The notes under the pieces: generated by a model
Told to the model about the DNA's origin: nothing
The model's input: only the letters and a program-made list of their open reading frames with translations
The model's database searches: none
Shown here: positions 7,140-16,495 of the stretch, in pieces
How the letters are laid out: each line of letters begins with the position of its first letter
Position numbering within the stretch: the first letter of the stretch is position 1
DNA from: Paracoccaceae bacterium
GTDB taxonomy: Bacteria; Pseudomonadota; Alphaproteobacteria; Rhodobacterales; Rhodobacteraceae
Length of the DNA: 64,000 nt
Assembly (NCBI GenBank): GCA_014654775.1
Contig: JACVZW010000020.1
Span: 23,530-87,529 of the forward strand
Direction: 5' to 3'
Position numbers and translations under genes: made by a program

Positions 7140-8668
7140 TGAAACTCTACGTCCCCCGCGACGCCGCCGCCCGTGGCCTTGGTGCGGATGAGGTCGCCGC
7201 CGCCATTCTGGCCGAGGCCGCCAAGCGCGGCCTGACCGTCGATCTTGTCCGCAACGGCTCGCGCGGGATGGTCTGGCTGGAACCGCTGGTTGAGGTGGCC
7301 ACTGATGCCGGTCGCCTCGCCTTCGGCCCGATGACCGTGGCCGACGTCCCCGCGCTCTTTGCCGATCTCGCCGCGCATCCCAAGGCGCTCGGCCTGACCG
7401 AAGCGCTGCCGTGGATGGCGAAACAGACCCGTCTCACCTTCGCCCGCGTCGGGGTCATCGACCCCCTCTCGCTCGCCGACTACGAATCCCACGGCGGCCT
7501 TGCAGGCCTGCGCCGTGCGCTGGGCATGGACAGCGCCGCCATCGTGGCCGAGGTCACTGAATCTGGCCTGCGCGGGCGAGGCGGCGCGGGCTTCCCCACT
7601 GGCATCAAATGGAAAACGGTGGCCGAGGCGAAGGCCGACCGCAAATACATCGTCTGCAACGCCGACGAAGGCGACTCTGGCACCTTCGCCGACCGCATGC
7701 TGATGGAAGGCGACCCCTTCACCCTGATCGAAGGCATGGTGATCGCGGGCATCGGCACGGGCGCCACCAAGGGCTTCGTCTATCTCCGCTCCGAATACCC
7801 GGATGCGATCGAGGTGATGACCGCCGCCGTCGACATCGCCCGCAAGTCCGGGCTGCTCGGCGCCTCCGTCCTCGGCTCGGGCAAGGCCTTCGACATGGAG
7901 ATTCGCACCGGCGCGGGTGCCTATGTCTGCGGCGAGGAAACCTCGCTTCTGAACTCGCTGGAAGGCAAGCGCGGCATCGTCCGCGCCAAGCCGCCGCTGC
8001 CGGCGCTGCAAGGCTTCATGGGCAAGCCCACCGTGGTGAACAACGTCATCTCGCTGGCCACCATCCCGGTGATCTTTGAACGCGGCGCGGCTTTCTACAA
8101 GGATTTCGGCCTTGGCCGGTCGCGCGGCACGATTCCGCTGCAAATCGCCGGGAACGTGAAATTCGGCGGGCTCTTCGAAGTGGCCTTCGGCCTGACGCTT
8201 GGTGAAATCGTGGATCACATCGGCGGCGGCACCGCCACGGGCCGCCCGGTCAAGGCAGTGCAGGTCGGCGGTCCCCTCGGCGCCTATTTCCCCCGCGCGC
8301 TCTTCGACACCCCCTTCGGCTATGAGGAATTCGGCGCGAAGGAAGGCCTCATCGGCCATGCCGGGCTGGTGATCTTTGACGAAACCGCCGACATGCTGAA
8401 ACAGGCGCGCTTCGCGATGGAATTCTGCGCCATTGAGTCCTGCGGCAAATGCACCCCCTGCCGCATCGGCGCGGTGCGCGGCGTGGAAACGGTAGACCGT
8501 ATCGCCAAGGGCGATGCCGACGCCATCCCGCTGCTGACCGACCTCTGCAGCACGATGAAATCCGGCTCGCTCTGCGCGCTTGGCGGCTTCACCCCCTATC
8601 CGGTGATGTCCGCGCTGACCCATTTCCCCGACGACTTCGCCCCCGCGATGAAAGAGGCCGCCGAATGA
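7139..8668 (+). CDS. fdsB: NAD-dependent formate dehydrogenase beta subunit (NuoF-like)
   Basis: This 509-residue flavoprotein carries FMN, the NADH site and a [4Fe-4S] cluster. It has a cysteine-free thioredoxin-like N-terminal region of about 120 residues. The NuoF core follows, with GLRGRGGAGFPTGIKW and YIVCNADEGDSGTF for FMN and GAGAYVCGEETSLLNSLEG for NADH. The cluster motif ESCGKCTPCRIGAVRG is near residue 440, and its last cysteine is in LCALGGF. Its stop overlaps the fdsA ATG by four bases. NAD+ is reduced at this subunit with electrons from formate. Confidence 0.94.
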   Translation: MKLYVPRDAAARGLGADEVAAAILAEAAKRGLTVDLVRNGSRGMVWLEPLVEVATDAGRLAFGPMTVADVPALFADLAAHPKALGLTEALPWMAKQTRLTFARVGVIDPLSLADYESHGGLAGLRRALGMDSAAIVAEVTESGLRGRGGAGFPTGIKWKTVAEAKADRKYIVCNADEGDSGTFADRMLMEGDPFTLIEGMVIAGIGTGATKGFVYLRSEYPDAIEVMTAAVDIARKSGLLGASVLGSGKAFDMEIRTGAGAYVCGEETSLLNSLEGKRGIVRAKPPLPALQGFMGKPTVVNNVISLATIPVIFERGAAFYKDFGLGRSRGTIPLQIAGNVKFGGLFEVAFGLTLGEIVDHIGGGTATGRPVKAVQVGGPLGAYFPRALFDTPFGYEEFGAKEGLIGHAGLVIFDETADMLKQARFAMEFCAIESCGKCTPCRIGAVRGVETVDRIAKGDADAIPLLTDLCSTMKSGSLCALGGFTPYPVMSALTHFPDDFAPAMKEAAE

Positions 8669-11541
8669 AAGACTTCATCATCCCCGACCGTGATTTCGGC
8701 ACGCCCGCCGCGAAATCCAAGGCGATGGTCACCCTCACCATCGACGGCTTCGATGTGACGGTCCCCGAAGGCACGTCCATCATGCGCGCCGCCGCCGAAC
8801 TGGGCATCTCGGTGCCCAAGCTCTGCGCCACCGACAGCCTTGATGCGTTTGGGTCCTGCCGCCTCTGCCTCGTGGAAATCGAAGGCCGCAACGGCACCCC
8901 CGCCTCCTGCACCACGCCCGTCGCCCCCGGCCTCAAGGTCCACACCCAGAACGCCAAGCTGAAACAGCTGCGCCGCGGGGTGATGGAGCTCTACATCTCC
9001 GACCACCCGCTGGACTGCCTGACCTGCGGCGCCAATGGCGACTGCGAATTGCAGGACATGGCGGGTGCGGTGGGCCTGCGCGACGTCCGCTATGAAAAGG
9101 GCGAAAACCATTTCGAGGTTCGCAACACCAGCGGTGAGAAGAACCCCAACTGGCTGCCCAAGGACGAAAGCAACCCCTACTTCGCCTATGACCCGGCGAA
9201 ATGCATCGTCTGCTCGCGCTGCGTCCGCGCCTGCGAGGAGATCCAAGGCACATTCGCCCTGACGATCGAAGGCCGCGGCTTCGACAGCCGCGTGTCCTTT
9301 GGGGCCAAGACCGACACGGCGCTCACCTCCGACTGCGTGTCCTGCGGGGCCTGCGTGCAGGCCTGCCCGACCGGCACCCTGCAGGAAAAATCCGTCATCG
9401 ATATCGGCACCCCCGACCGTGCCGTCATCACCACCTGCGCCTATTGCGGTGTCGGCTGTTCCTTCAAGGCGGAGATGCGCGGCGACGAACTCGTCCGCAT
9501 GACCCCCTACAAGCACGGCAAGGCCAATCGTGGCCATTCCTGCGTCAAGGGCCGCTTCGCCTATGGCTACGCCTCTCACAAGGACCGCATCCTGTCGCCC
9601 ATGATCCGCGACAGCATCAACGACCCGTGGCAGGAAGTCACTTGGGCCGAGGCGATGGACTTCGCCGCCAACCGCATGAAGGGCATCATCGCGCAACACG
9701 GGCGGCAATCGGTGGGCGTCATCACCTCGTCGCGCTGCACGAATGAAGAAGCCTATCTGGTCCAGAAACTGACCCGCGCGGTGTTCCAGAACAACAACAC
9801 CGACACCTGCGCCCGCGTCTGCCATTCGCCCACTGGCTATGGCTTGGGTCAGACCTTCGGCACCTCTGCCGGCACGCAGGATTTCGACAGCGTCGAACAG
9901 ACCGATGTCGTCATCCTGATCGGCGCGAACCCCACCGATGGCCACCCCGTCTTCGCCTCGCGCCTGAAGAAACGCCTGCGCGCTGGTGCCAAGCTGATCG
10001 TGATCGACCCGCGCCGGATCGACCTTGTCGACACCGCCCATATCAAGGCCGCCCATCACCTGCCGCTGACGCCGGGCACCAATGTGGCCGTGGTCACGGC
10101 CATCGCCCATGTCATCGTCACCGAAGGCCTCTTTGACGAGGCCTTCATCCGTGACCGGTGCGACTGGGACGAATTCCAGGACTATGCCGAATTCGTCTCC
10201 GACCCCCGCCACTCACCCGAGGCGACGCAGTTGCTGACCGGCGTGAAGGCGGATGAACTGCGCGCCGCCGCCCGCCTCTATGCCAAGGGCGGCAATGGGG
10301 CGATCTATTACGGCCTTGGCGTGACGGAACATTCCCAAGGCTCCACCACCGTGATCGGCATCGCCAACCTTGCCATGCTGACCGGCAATATCGGCCGTCC
10401 CGGCGTGGGCGTGAACCCGCTGCGCGGGCAGAACAACGTGCAGGGCTCCTGCGACATGGGCAGCTTCCCGCATGAACTGCCGGGCTACCGCCACGTCAAG
10501 AACGACTCCGTGCGCCAGGTGTTCGAATCCCTCTGGGGCGTGAAGATCGACAACGAACCCGGCCTGCGCATCCCCAACATGCTGGATGCCGCGGTGGAAG
10601 GCACCTTCAAGGGCCTTTATTGCCAAGGCGAAGACATCCTGCAATCCGACCCCGACACGAAACACGTGGCGGCGGGCCTTGCGGCGATGGACTGCGTCAT
10701 CGTCCACGACCTCTTCCTGAACGAGACGGCGAACTACGCCCATGTCTTCTTCCCCGGCTCCTCCTTCCTCGAAAAGGACGGCACCTTCACGAATGCCGAA
10801 CGCCGCATCAACCGCGTGCGCAAGGTGATGGCCCCCCGTCAGGGCTATGCCGATTGGGAAGTGACGCAGCTTTTCGCACAGGCGATGGGGGCCGACTGGC
10901 ACTACACCCACCCGTCCCAGATCATGGACGAAATCGCCATGCTCACCCCCTCCTTCGCGGGCGTCAGCTATGAGCGGCTGGAGGAAATGGGCTCCGTCCA
11001 ATGGCCCTGCAACGAAAAGGCCCCCGAAGGCACGCCGCTGATGCATATCGACGGCTTCGTGCGCGGCAAGGGCAAGTTCATCGTCACCGAATATGTGGCG
11101 ACCGATGAAAAGACCGGCCCGCGCTTCCCGCTGCTGCTGACCACCGGGCGCATCCTGTCGCAATACAACGTCGGCGCACAGACCCGGCGCACCGACAACG
11201 TCATCTGGCACGACGAAGACGTGCTGGAGATTCACCCCCATGACGCCGAACTGCGTGGTGTGCGCGACGGGCAATTCGTCAAGCTCGCCTCGCGTTCCGG
11301 CGAAACCTCGCTGCGGGCCAAGATCACGGATCGCGTCTCGCCCGGCGTGGTCTACACGACCTTCCACCACCCGACGACGCAGGCCAATGTCATCACCACC
11401 GATTTCTCGGACTGGGCGACCAACTGCCCGGAATACAAGGTGACGGCCGTGCAGGTCAGCCCGTCCAACGGCCCGACCGAGTGGCAGGAGGAATACGAAG
11501 CGCAGGCCGCCCAGTCGCGCCGCATTCTGGCGGCCGAGTGA
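8665..11541 (+). CDS. fdsA: NAD-dependent formate dehydrogenase alpha (catalytic, molybdenum) subunit
   Basis: This 958-residue catalytic subunit oxidises formate to CO2 at a bis-molybdopterin guanine dinucleotide site. The N-terminal part is NuoG-like, with a [2Fe-2S] motif FGSCRLCLVEIEG and then HPLDCLTCGANGDC. Two ferredoxin-like clusters follow, CIVCSRCVRACEE and CVSCGACVQACPTG, and a further cluster, CAYCGVGC, opens the molybdopterin domain. The Mo-ligand cysteine falls at residue 386 in ARVCHSPTGYG, followed by the catalytic histidine, as in Rhodobacter capsulatus FdsA. The start ATG is the one overlapping the fdsB stop. Confidence 0.95.
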   Translation: MKDFIIPDRDFGTPAAKSKAMVTLTIDGFDVTVPEGTSIMRAAAELGISVPKLCATDSLDAFGSCRLCLVEIEGRNGTPASCTTPVAPGLKVHTQNAKLKQLRRGVMELYISDHPLDCLTCGANGDCELQDMAGAVGLRDVRYEKGENHFEVRNTSGEKNPNWLPKDESNPYFAYDPAKCIVCSRCVRACEEIQGTFALTIEGRGFDSRVSFGAKTDTALTSDCVSCGACVQACPTGTLQEKSVIDIGTPDRAVITTCAYCGVGCSFKAEMRGDELVRMTPYKHGKANRGHSCVKGRFAYGYASHKDRILSPMIRDSINDPWQEVTWAEAMDFAANRMKGIIAQHGRQSVGVITSSRCTNEEAYLVQKLTRAVFQNNNTDTCARVCHSPTGYGLGQTFGTSAGTQDFDSVEQTDVVILIGANPTDGHPVFASRLKKRLRAGAKLIVIDPRRIDLVDTAHIKAAHHLPLTPGTNVAVVTAIAHVIVTEGLFDEAFIRDRCDWDEFQDYAEFVSDPRHSPEATQLLTGVKADELRAAARLYAKGGNGAIYYGLGVTEHSQGSTTVIGIANLAMLTGNIGRPGVGVNPLRGQNNVQGSCDMGSFPHELPGYRHVKNDSVRQVFESLWGVKIDNEPGLRIPNMLDAAVEGTFKGLYCQGEDILQSDPDTKHVAAGLAAMDCVIVHDLFLNETANYAHVFFPGSSFLEKDGTFTNAERRINRVRKVMAPRQGYADWEVTQLFAQAMGADWHYTHPSQIMDEIAMLTPSFAGVSYERLEEMGSVQWPCNEKAPEGTPLMHIDGFVRGKGKFIVTEYVATDEKTGPRFPLLLTTGRILSQYNVGAQTRRTDNVIWHDEDVLEIHPHDAELRGVRDGQFVKLASRSGETSLRAKITDRVSPGVVYTTFHHPTTQANVITTDFSDWATNCPEYKVTAVQVSPSNGPTEWQEEYEAQAAQSRRILAAE

Positions 11542-12341
11542 TGGAGACGGCGCGCCGCCTTCCCCGGCTGAGCTTTGGCTCGCAGGGCATCGAGCAGGGG
11601 TCGCGCCCCCTGCCCGAAGAGGTGGCGGTCGCGCTGTCCTTCAACGGGTCGACGCAGGCGGTGATGATGGCCACCCCCGCCGACCTGACCGATTTCGCCT
11701 ATGGCTTCGCCCTGACCGAAGGCATCGCGACACCCGACCAGATCGATAGCGTTGATATCGTCTCTGCGGGCGAGGGTGTCGATGTGCAGGTCTGGCTGGC
11801 CGAGGATGCCGAAAAGCGTCTCGCCGCCCGCCGTCGCACGATGGCAGGCCCGGTGGGCTGCGGCCTCTGCGGGATCGACTCGATTGAACAGGCGATGCGC
11901 CCCGTGGCCCAGATCGCACCGTCGCCCCTGCGGATGACGCCCGCGCAGGTGATGCGGGCGGTGGCCTCGCTCACCGACCGCCAGCCGTTGCACGATTACA
12001 CCCGCGCCGCCCATTGCGCCGCCTTTTGGACGCCCGACGGGCTGGTCGCAGCGCGCGAGGATGTGGGCCGCCACAACGCGTTGGACAAACTGGCGGGCCA
12101 TGTGATCCGCGCGGGCTATGCCGAAGGCGCGGTGGTCCTGACCAGCCGCGTGTCGATCGATATGGTGCAAAAGGTCTGCGCCCTTGGCGCGCCGATCCTG
12201 ATCGCCGTATCCGCCCCCACCGCCCATGCCGTGGACCTTGCCGAAGAGGCGGGTCTGACCCTGATCGCCCTTGCCCGGCCCGACCGGTTCGAGGTCTTCA
12301 CCCATTCCGACCGACTGACGGAGAGCGCAAATGTCCGCTAA
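11541..12341 (+). CDS. fdsC: Formate dehydrogenase accessory sulfurtransferase (FdhD/FdsC family)
   Basis: This 266-residue FdhD-family protein binds the bis-MGD cofactor, delivers sulfur to the molybdenum and hands the cofactor to the catalytic subunit. Visible marks are FNGSTQAVMMATPADLTDFAYGF near the N-terminus, the conserved CxxC in GPVGCGLCGIDS (Cys107 and Cys110), and REDVGRHNALDKLAG. The ATG shares a base with the fdsA stop (TGATG), and the end overlaps fdsD by 11 bases, so it is an integral member of the operon. Confidence 0.93.
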   Translation: METARRLPRLSFGSQGIEQGSRPLPEEVAVALSFNGSTQAVMMATPADLTDFAYGFALTEGIATPDQIDSVDIVSAGEGVDVQVWLAEDAEKRLAARRRTMAGPVGCGLCGIDSIEQAMRPVAQIAPSPLRMTPAQVMRAVASLTDRQPLHDYTRAAHCAAFWTPDGLVAAREDVGRHNALDKLAGHVIRAGYAEGAVVLTSRVSIDMVQKVCALGAPILIAVSAPTAHAVDLAEEAGLTLIALARPDRFEVFTHSDRLTESANVR

Positions 12342-12567
12342 CCCGCATGAAAAGCTGATCTACATGGCCAATCAGATTTCGAAATTCTTCGAATCAAAGC
12401 CCGAGGCCGAGGGCGTGGCCGGCATCGCCGCCCATATCAACGATTTCTGGGAACCCCGGATGCGGCGGCACTTCTTCGAAGTGGTCGATGCGGGCGGGGC
12501 AGGTCTGCGCCCGCTGGTGCTGACCGCTGCGGCGAAGATCAAGCGTCCCGTCCCCGAAACCGCGTGA
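12331..12567 (+). CDS. fdsD: NAD-dependent formate dehydrogenase delta subunit
   Basis: This 78-residue protein reads MSANPHEKLIYMANQISKFF and contains HINDFWEPRMRRHFFEVVDAG, the conserved core of the small FdsD subunit. In R. capsulatus FdsD helps insert or retain the molybdenum cofactor and belongs to the FdsABG complex. It has no cofactor motifs of its own. It overlaps fdsC by 11 bases and ends the operon; the next 270 bases hold hairpins and repeats but no gene. Confidence 0.9.
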   Translation: MSANPHEKLIYMANQISKFFESKPEAEGVAGIAAHINDFWEPRMRRHFFEVVDAGGAGLRPLVLTAAAKIKRPVPETA

Positions 12568-12573
12568 AGGTAT

Positions 12574-12679
12574 CGGCGCGGCTGCGCCGCACGCCTTTCC
12601 TGTCGCCTGCGCGCTGAGGCGCTTCGGCTCCGCGTTCAGGGGACGTTCCGTCCCCTCTGTGCGCGCGGTGCCCGCGCGC
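12574..12679. terminator. Run of three GC-rich hairpins after the fds operon
   Basis: Three short stem-loops follow fdsD: CGGCGC-GGCT-GCGCCG (12574-12589), AGGGGACG-TTC-CGTCCCCT (12638-12656) and GCGCGCGG-TGC-CCGCGCGC (12661-12679). The last two have perfect 8-base stems and three-base loops. None is followed by a T tract, so intrinsic termination is possible but not typical. They may instead protect the 3' end of the operon mRNA. Confidence 0.5.
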
Positions 12680-12694
12680 CCATTCACCCCTTGA

Positions 12695-12717
12695 GAGTAT
12701 TTGCCGCCAAGATGAAG
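12695..12717 (+). repeat. Intergenic motif GAGTATTTG..CCAAGATGAAG, copy 1
   Basis: GAGTATTTG, then CCG, then CCAAGATGAAG. The same motif with one base fewer in the middle is at 38589-38610. Both copies lie in non-coding DNA. I recall very similar strings in gene ends of other Rhodobacteraceae genomes; its function is unknown to me. Confidence 0.6.
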
Positions 12718-12744
12718 GGGGCGTTAAGGTTAATGCGTTCCGAC

Positions 12745-12813
12745 CGTGCGCTGCGTGCCCACAGAATGCTGCACAAAAAGCGGCACAAAACAGGGCACAG
12801 CCGTTTCTGCCGG
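12745..12813 (-). repeat. 69-base dispersed repeat, copy 1
   Basis: The reverse complement matches 27182-27250 with about 6 mismatches in 69 bases and no gap. Both copies contain TGTGCCCTGTTTTGTGCCGC and end in CTGTGGGCACGCAGCGCACG. It lies between fdsD and the small membrane protein gene and points leftward. No reading frame is shared convincingly, so this is a non-coding repeat. Confidence 0.85.
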
Positions 12814-12836
12814 ATGGACCGGATTAACGCGTGATT

Positions 12837-13028
12837 TCAGCCGTTTGACGGAATGTCCCGCGACAGACGCATATAGGTGAACATCCCCGTCAGGAACCCG
12901 GCAAAAGCCAGGAAACCGGCGGTGACCATCTGGGTCTGGTCCTGAATATCGGCCGAAAGCGCCAGATATCCGAAGGCCCAGAAACCCGACCAAGAAATCA
13001 CGCAAATCAAGGCGATAAGCTTGTTCAT
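12837..13028 (-). CDS. Small two-helix membrane protein, unknown function
   Basis: The 63-residue protein starts MNKLIALICVISWSGFWAFG. It has two hydrophobic segments (about residues 3-24 and 35-55) separated by a short polar loop, SADIQDQTQ, and a basic end YMRLSRDIPSNG. GGAGG is 11 bases before the chosen ATG (13026-13028); an ATG nine bases upstream sits too close to it. I recognise only the general type of small membrane protein common in Rhodobacteraceae. It stands alone between the 69-base repeat and rmlA. Confidence 0.65.
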   Translation of the reverse strand: MNKLIALICVISWSGFWAFGYLALSADIQDQTQMVTAGFLAFAGFLTGMFTYMRLSRDIPSNG

Positions 13029-13135
13029 CCCTGTCATCCCTCCTCCCAAAGGGCGGGCCGAAAGGGGTGAGTCATCGGCCCGTCTGCGACAGGGTAACGC
13101 AGGTCAGGCGAAATTCATCATGTATTTTGCATGTA

Positions 13136-14011
13136 TCATTCCGAAGCGATTGCAAGCAGATAGCGCCCGTAATCGTTCTTGCGGAAGGTCTCGGCCCGTT
13201 TGAGCAGGGCGTCGCGGGTGATGAAGCCGGACCGCCACGCGATCTCATCCGGGCTGCCCACCTGCAGCCCTTGCCTGTCGGTCAGGGTGCGGACGAAATT
13301 CCCCGCATCAAGCAGCGAGCCATGGGTGCCGGTGTCCAGCCACGCATAGCCGCGCCCCATCCGCTCTACTTTCAAGCTACCCTCTGCGCGATATTTCTCA
13401 AGCAGATCAACGATTTCCAGCTCGCCCCGCGCGGAAGGGCGGATCGTTTCGGCAAGCTCGGGCGCGCGGCCGTCAAGGTAGTAGAGACCCGTCACGGCAT
13501 AGTTGGACGGGGGCTTCTCAGGCTTTTCCTGAATGCTGCGCACCGTCCCGTCGGGCGCGAAATCCACCACACCATAGCGTTCGGGATCGACGACACGATA
13601 GCCGAAGACCGTGCCGCCCGTGCCCTGCGCATCGGCGGCGGCAAGGGTTTCGGGCAGGCCGTGGCCGAAGAAGATGTTGTCGCCCAGAACCATGGCCGAA
13701 GGCGCGCCGTTCAGGAAATCGCGCGCCAGAAGATAGGCCTGCGCCAGCCCGTCAGGCGAGGGTTGCACGATCCATGTGAAGGACAACCCCCATTGGCTTC
13801 CATCACCCATAAGGCGTTGGAATTGCGACTGATCTTCTGGAGTGGTGATAATCGCAATCTCACGTATCCCGCCCAGCATCAGGACCGAAAGCGGGTAGTA
13901 GATCATGGGTTTGTCATAGAGAGGGAGGAGCTGTTTCGACACGCCCATGGTGATGGGCCAAAGACGGGTGCCCGACCCGCCGGCGAGGATGATGCCCTTG
14001 CGTGTGGTCAT
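13136..14011 (-). CDS. rmlA: Glucose-1-phosphate thymidylyltransferase
   Basis: This 291-residue nucleotidyltransferase makes dTDP-glucose from glucose-1-phosphate and dTTP, the first step to dTDP-L-rhamnose. The N-terminus has the pyrophosphorylase signature KGIILAGGSGTRLWPIT and the lysine in VSKQLLPLYDKPMIYYPL. LGDNIFFGHGL and the AWLDTGTHGSLLDAGNFV region are typical of RmlA/RfbA. It is the last gene of a leftward set; its ATG overlaps the rmlD stop (ATGA). Confidence 0.95.
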   Translation of the reverse strand: MTTRKGIILAGGSGTRLWPITMGVSKQLLPLYDKPMIYYPLSVLMLGGIREIAIITTPEDQSQFQRLMGDGSQWGLSFTWIVQPSPDGLAQAYLLARDFLNGAPSAMVLGDNIFFGHGLPETLAAADAQGTGGTVFGYRVVDPERYGVVDFAPDGTVRSIQEKPEKPPSNYAVTGLYYLDGRAPELAETIRPSARGELEIVDLLEKYRAEGSLKVERMGRGYAWLDTGTHGSLLDAGNFVRTLTDRQGLQVGSPDEIAWRSGFITRDALLKRAETFRKNDYGRYLLAIASE

Positions 14012-14862
14012 GTGCGCAGCTCCTTCAGGATATCGGCAAGACCCGCGCGCCAGTCGGGACGCGGGATGCCGAAGTCACGGGTCAAGGTGGAACAGTCCAG
14101 CCGCGAATTCATAGGCCGCGCGGCAGGGGTGGGATAGGCCGAGGACGGGATGTCCGTGATCCTGCAGGGCAAACCGGCCCCGGCCATGATGGCGCGGGCG
14201 AAATCAGCCCAGCTTGTGTCGGGTGTTCCAGCGAAGTGATAGGTCCCGCCTGCAGCACCCTTGCTAAGGGCTTCCGCCATAACGAAAAGCGCATCGGCGA
14301 TGGCGGCTGCGGGGGTGGGGCCACCGATCTGGTCCGCCACCACGTTCAGGCCCGCGCGTTCGGCCCCAAGCCGCAGCATCGTCTTGACGAAGTTCTGCCC
14401 ATGGGCCGAGACGACCCAGCTTGTCCTCAGGATCACATGCTGCGCGGCGCTGGCCCGGATCGCCTCTTCGCCTGCCAGTTTGGACCGGCCATAGGCGTTG
14501 AGCGGCGCCGTCGGATGGTCCGTGGAAAAAGGAAACTCTCCAAGCCCGTCAAAGACATAATCAGTCGAGACGTGCAGGAGCGGGATGCCCTTTGCGGCGC
14601 AGGCCCGCGCCATGGCACCCGGGCTATCCCCGTTGACGACGGTCGCGGCGGCCTCTTCGCCTTCGGCCCGATCCACAGCCGTCCAAGCGGCGGCGTTGAC
14701 CACAGCGTCGCAGTCATGGTGCGCGATAGCATCCGCGCAGCTGGCCGGATCGGCCAGATCGGCCTGATCGCGGCCTAGGAATACAGATGAAACGCCACTT
14801 GGGCAGCGGCGGGCCAGTTCGCGCGCGACCTGCCCTGTCTGGCCGAAGACCAGCAGCCTCAC
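14008..14862 (-). CDS. rmlD: dTDP-4-dehydrorhamnose reductase
   Basis: This 284-residue NADPH-dependent SDR performs the last step of dTDP-L-rhamnose synthesis. It begins [19 protein letters not shown] with the Rossmann loop, and has [25 protein letters not shown] and [12 protein letters not shown] (Tyr-x3-Lys). The start is GTG at 14860-14862, overlapping the rmlB stop (GTGA). A longer frame would run into rmlB and is not supported. Confidence 0.93.
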   Translation of the reverse strand: MRLLVFGQTGQVARELARRCPSGVSSVFLGRDQADLADPASCADAIAHHDCDAVVNAAAWTAVDRAEGEEAAATVVNGDSPGAMARACAAKGIPLLHVSTDYVFDGLGEFPFSTDHPTAPLNAYGRSKLAGEEAIRASAAQHVILRTSWVVSAHGQNFVKTMLRLGAERAGLNVVADQIGGPTPAAAIADALFVMAEALSKGAAGGTYHFAGTPDTSWADFARAIMAGAGLPCRITDIPSSAYPTPAARPMNSRLDCSTLTRDFGIPRPDWRAGLADILKELRT

Positions 14863-15899
14863 GCCTTGACCCCCAGCCGTTCGCCTACACCCTGACGGGC
14901 GAGCAGCGGGCGCCACCAAGCTTCGTTCTCCAGATACCAGCGGACGGTGCGGCGCAGCCCTTCCTCCAACGTGACGGAGGGGCGCCAGCCCAGTTCCTGA
15001 CGCATCCGGGTGGGATCGATGGCATAGCGCAGGTCATGGCCGGGGCGGTCGGTGACGAAGGTGATCAACCGCTCATGCGGGGCGCCTTGCGGATGCATCT
15101 CATCCATCAGGCGGCAGATGGTGCGGACGAGGTCGATGTTCCTGGCCTCGTTCTCGCCGCCGATATTGTAGCTGCGCCCCAACTGCCCTTTCTGAAGGAC
15201 AGTCAGCAAGGCATCGGCGTGATCTTCCACGAACAGCCAGTCACGCACGTTCTCGCCTTTGCCATAGACGGGGATCGCCTTGCCCGACAGGGCGTTCAGG
15301 ATCACGACGGGGATCAGCTTCTCGGGGAAGTGGAAAGGGCCATAATTGTTGGAGCAGTTCGTCAGCACGACCGGCATGCCGTAGGTTTCATGCCAAGCGC
15401 GAACCAGATGGTCGGACGCCGCCTTGGATGCTGAATAGGGGCTGCGCGGGTCGTAGGGCGTGTCTTCTGTGAACTTGCCCGTCGGACCAAGGGACCCGAA
15501 CACCTCATCCGTCGAGATGTGGTGAAAGCGGAAGGAGTCCGGCTTGCCCTTGCGCGTCCAGAAGGCGCGCGCGGCCTCCAGCAGGGTGAAGGTGCCGTTG
15601 ATGTTCGTCTCGATAAAGGTGCCGGGGCCGTCGATCGACCTGTCGACATGGCTTTCGGCGGCCAGATGCATCACGGCATCAGGTTCATGCCGGGCGAAAA
15701 TGCCGTCCATTGCCGCGCGGTCGCGGATATCGGCCTGTTCAAAGACATAGCGCGGCGAGTTCCCGACCGAGGCCACGTTTTCAAGGCAGGCGGCATAGGT
15801 CAGCGCATCGACATTCACAACGGAATGGCCTTGTGCCACAGCCAGCCGCACAACGGCCGAGCCGATGAAGCCCGCGCCCCCGGTGATCATGATCTTCAT
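14859..15899 (-). CDS. rmlB: dTDP-glucose 4,6-dehydratase
   Basis: This 346-residue extended SDR converts dTDP-glucose to dTDP-4-keto-6-deoxyglucose with bound NAD+. It shows [44 protein letters not shown] and [16 protein letters not shown] with the Tyr-x3-Lys, plus [14 protein letters not shown]. The ATG at 15897-15899 overlaps the rmlC stop by four bases, so I prefer it to the longer frame. It is the second rml gene in the order rmlC-rmlB-rmlD-rmlA. Confidence 0.96.
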   Translation of the reverse strand: MKIMITGGAGFIGSAVVRLAVAQGHSVVNVDALTYAACLENVASVGNSPRYVFEQADIRDRAAMDGIFARHEPDAVMHLAAESHVDRSIDGPGTFIETNINGTFTLLEAARAFWTRKGKPDSFRFHHISTDEVFGSLGPTGKFTEDTPYDPRSPYSASKAASDHLVRAWHETYGMPVVLTNCSNNYGPFHFPEKLIPVVILNALSGKAIPVYGKGENVRDWLFVEDHADALLTVLQKGQLGRSYNIGGENEARNIDLVRTICRLMDEMHPQGAPHERLITFVTDRPGHDLRYAIDPTRMRQELGWRPSVTLEEGLRRTVRWYLENEAWWRPLLARQGVGERLGVKA

Positions 15900-16456
15900 G
15901 CCGTCTCTCCGTAGATGAAGGGGCTTTGCCAATCGGCAAAGGCGGGGGCGGCCATATCCTTGTCCGACAGGACAGGCGCGTCTTCAGTTCCCCAATCGAT
16001 CCCAACGGAATCCCACCGCACCGCGCCGTCATGCTGGGGCGCATAGACGTCGGTGCACTTGTATTGCACCTCGCAATCGTCCGTCAGGGTGATGAAGCCG
16101 TGCAGGAACCCTTTAGGCACAAGAAGTTGACGGCCGTTCTCGGCGCTGAGTTCAACCGCAACCCAGTTCCCATAGGCGGGAGAGCCGCGCCGCCCGTCCA
16201 CCGCCACATCAAGGATCGCGCCGCGCGAACAGCGTACCAGTTTATCCTGCGCGCGGGGTGGCGATTGGTAATGAAGGCCGCGCAACGTGCCCTTGCGCGC
16301 CGAAAAGGAATGATTGTCCTGCACGAAGGCCAGATCTATGCCCGCCTCCCGCAGCCGTTCGGCATTCCATGTTTCGCTGAACCAGCCGCGCGTATCGCCA
16401 AAGCGGTGCGGCGTCAGGATCATCACATCGGGAAGGTCAGTCTTTTCGATCTGCAT
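15896..16456 (-). CDS. rmlC: dTDP-4-dehydrorhamnose 3,5-epimerase
   Basis: This 186-residue cupin epimerises carbons 3 and 5 of the 4-keto sugar. Visible are [33 protein letters not shown] with the catalytic histidine, and [26 protein letters not shown]. It is the first rml gene read leftward, 39 bases after the GDSL hydrolase stop. The rhamnose precursor could feed the GT2 enzyme at 43.7 kb. Confidence 0.95.
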   Translation of the reverse strand: MQIEKTDLPDVMILTPHRFGDTRGWFSETWNAERLREAGIDLAFVQDNHSFSARKGTLRGLHYQSPPRAQDKLVRCSRGAILDVAVDGRRGSPAYGNWVAVELSAENGRQLLVPKGFLHGFITLTDDCEVQYKCTDVYAPQHDGAVRWDSVGIDWGTEDAPVLSDKDMAAPAFADWQSPFIYGETA

Positions 16457-16495
16457 GAAGAACTCGTGTCACAGCCAAACCACAGGGTAAAGTCG

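Noticed and set aside
8596..10212. A 538-codon minus-strand frame opposite fdsA
   Set aside because: Mirror of the fdsA coding frame; no domain and no start signal, while fdsA is complete.
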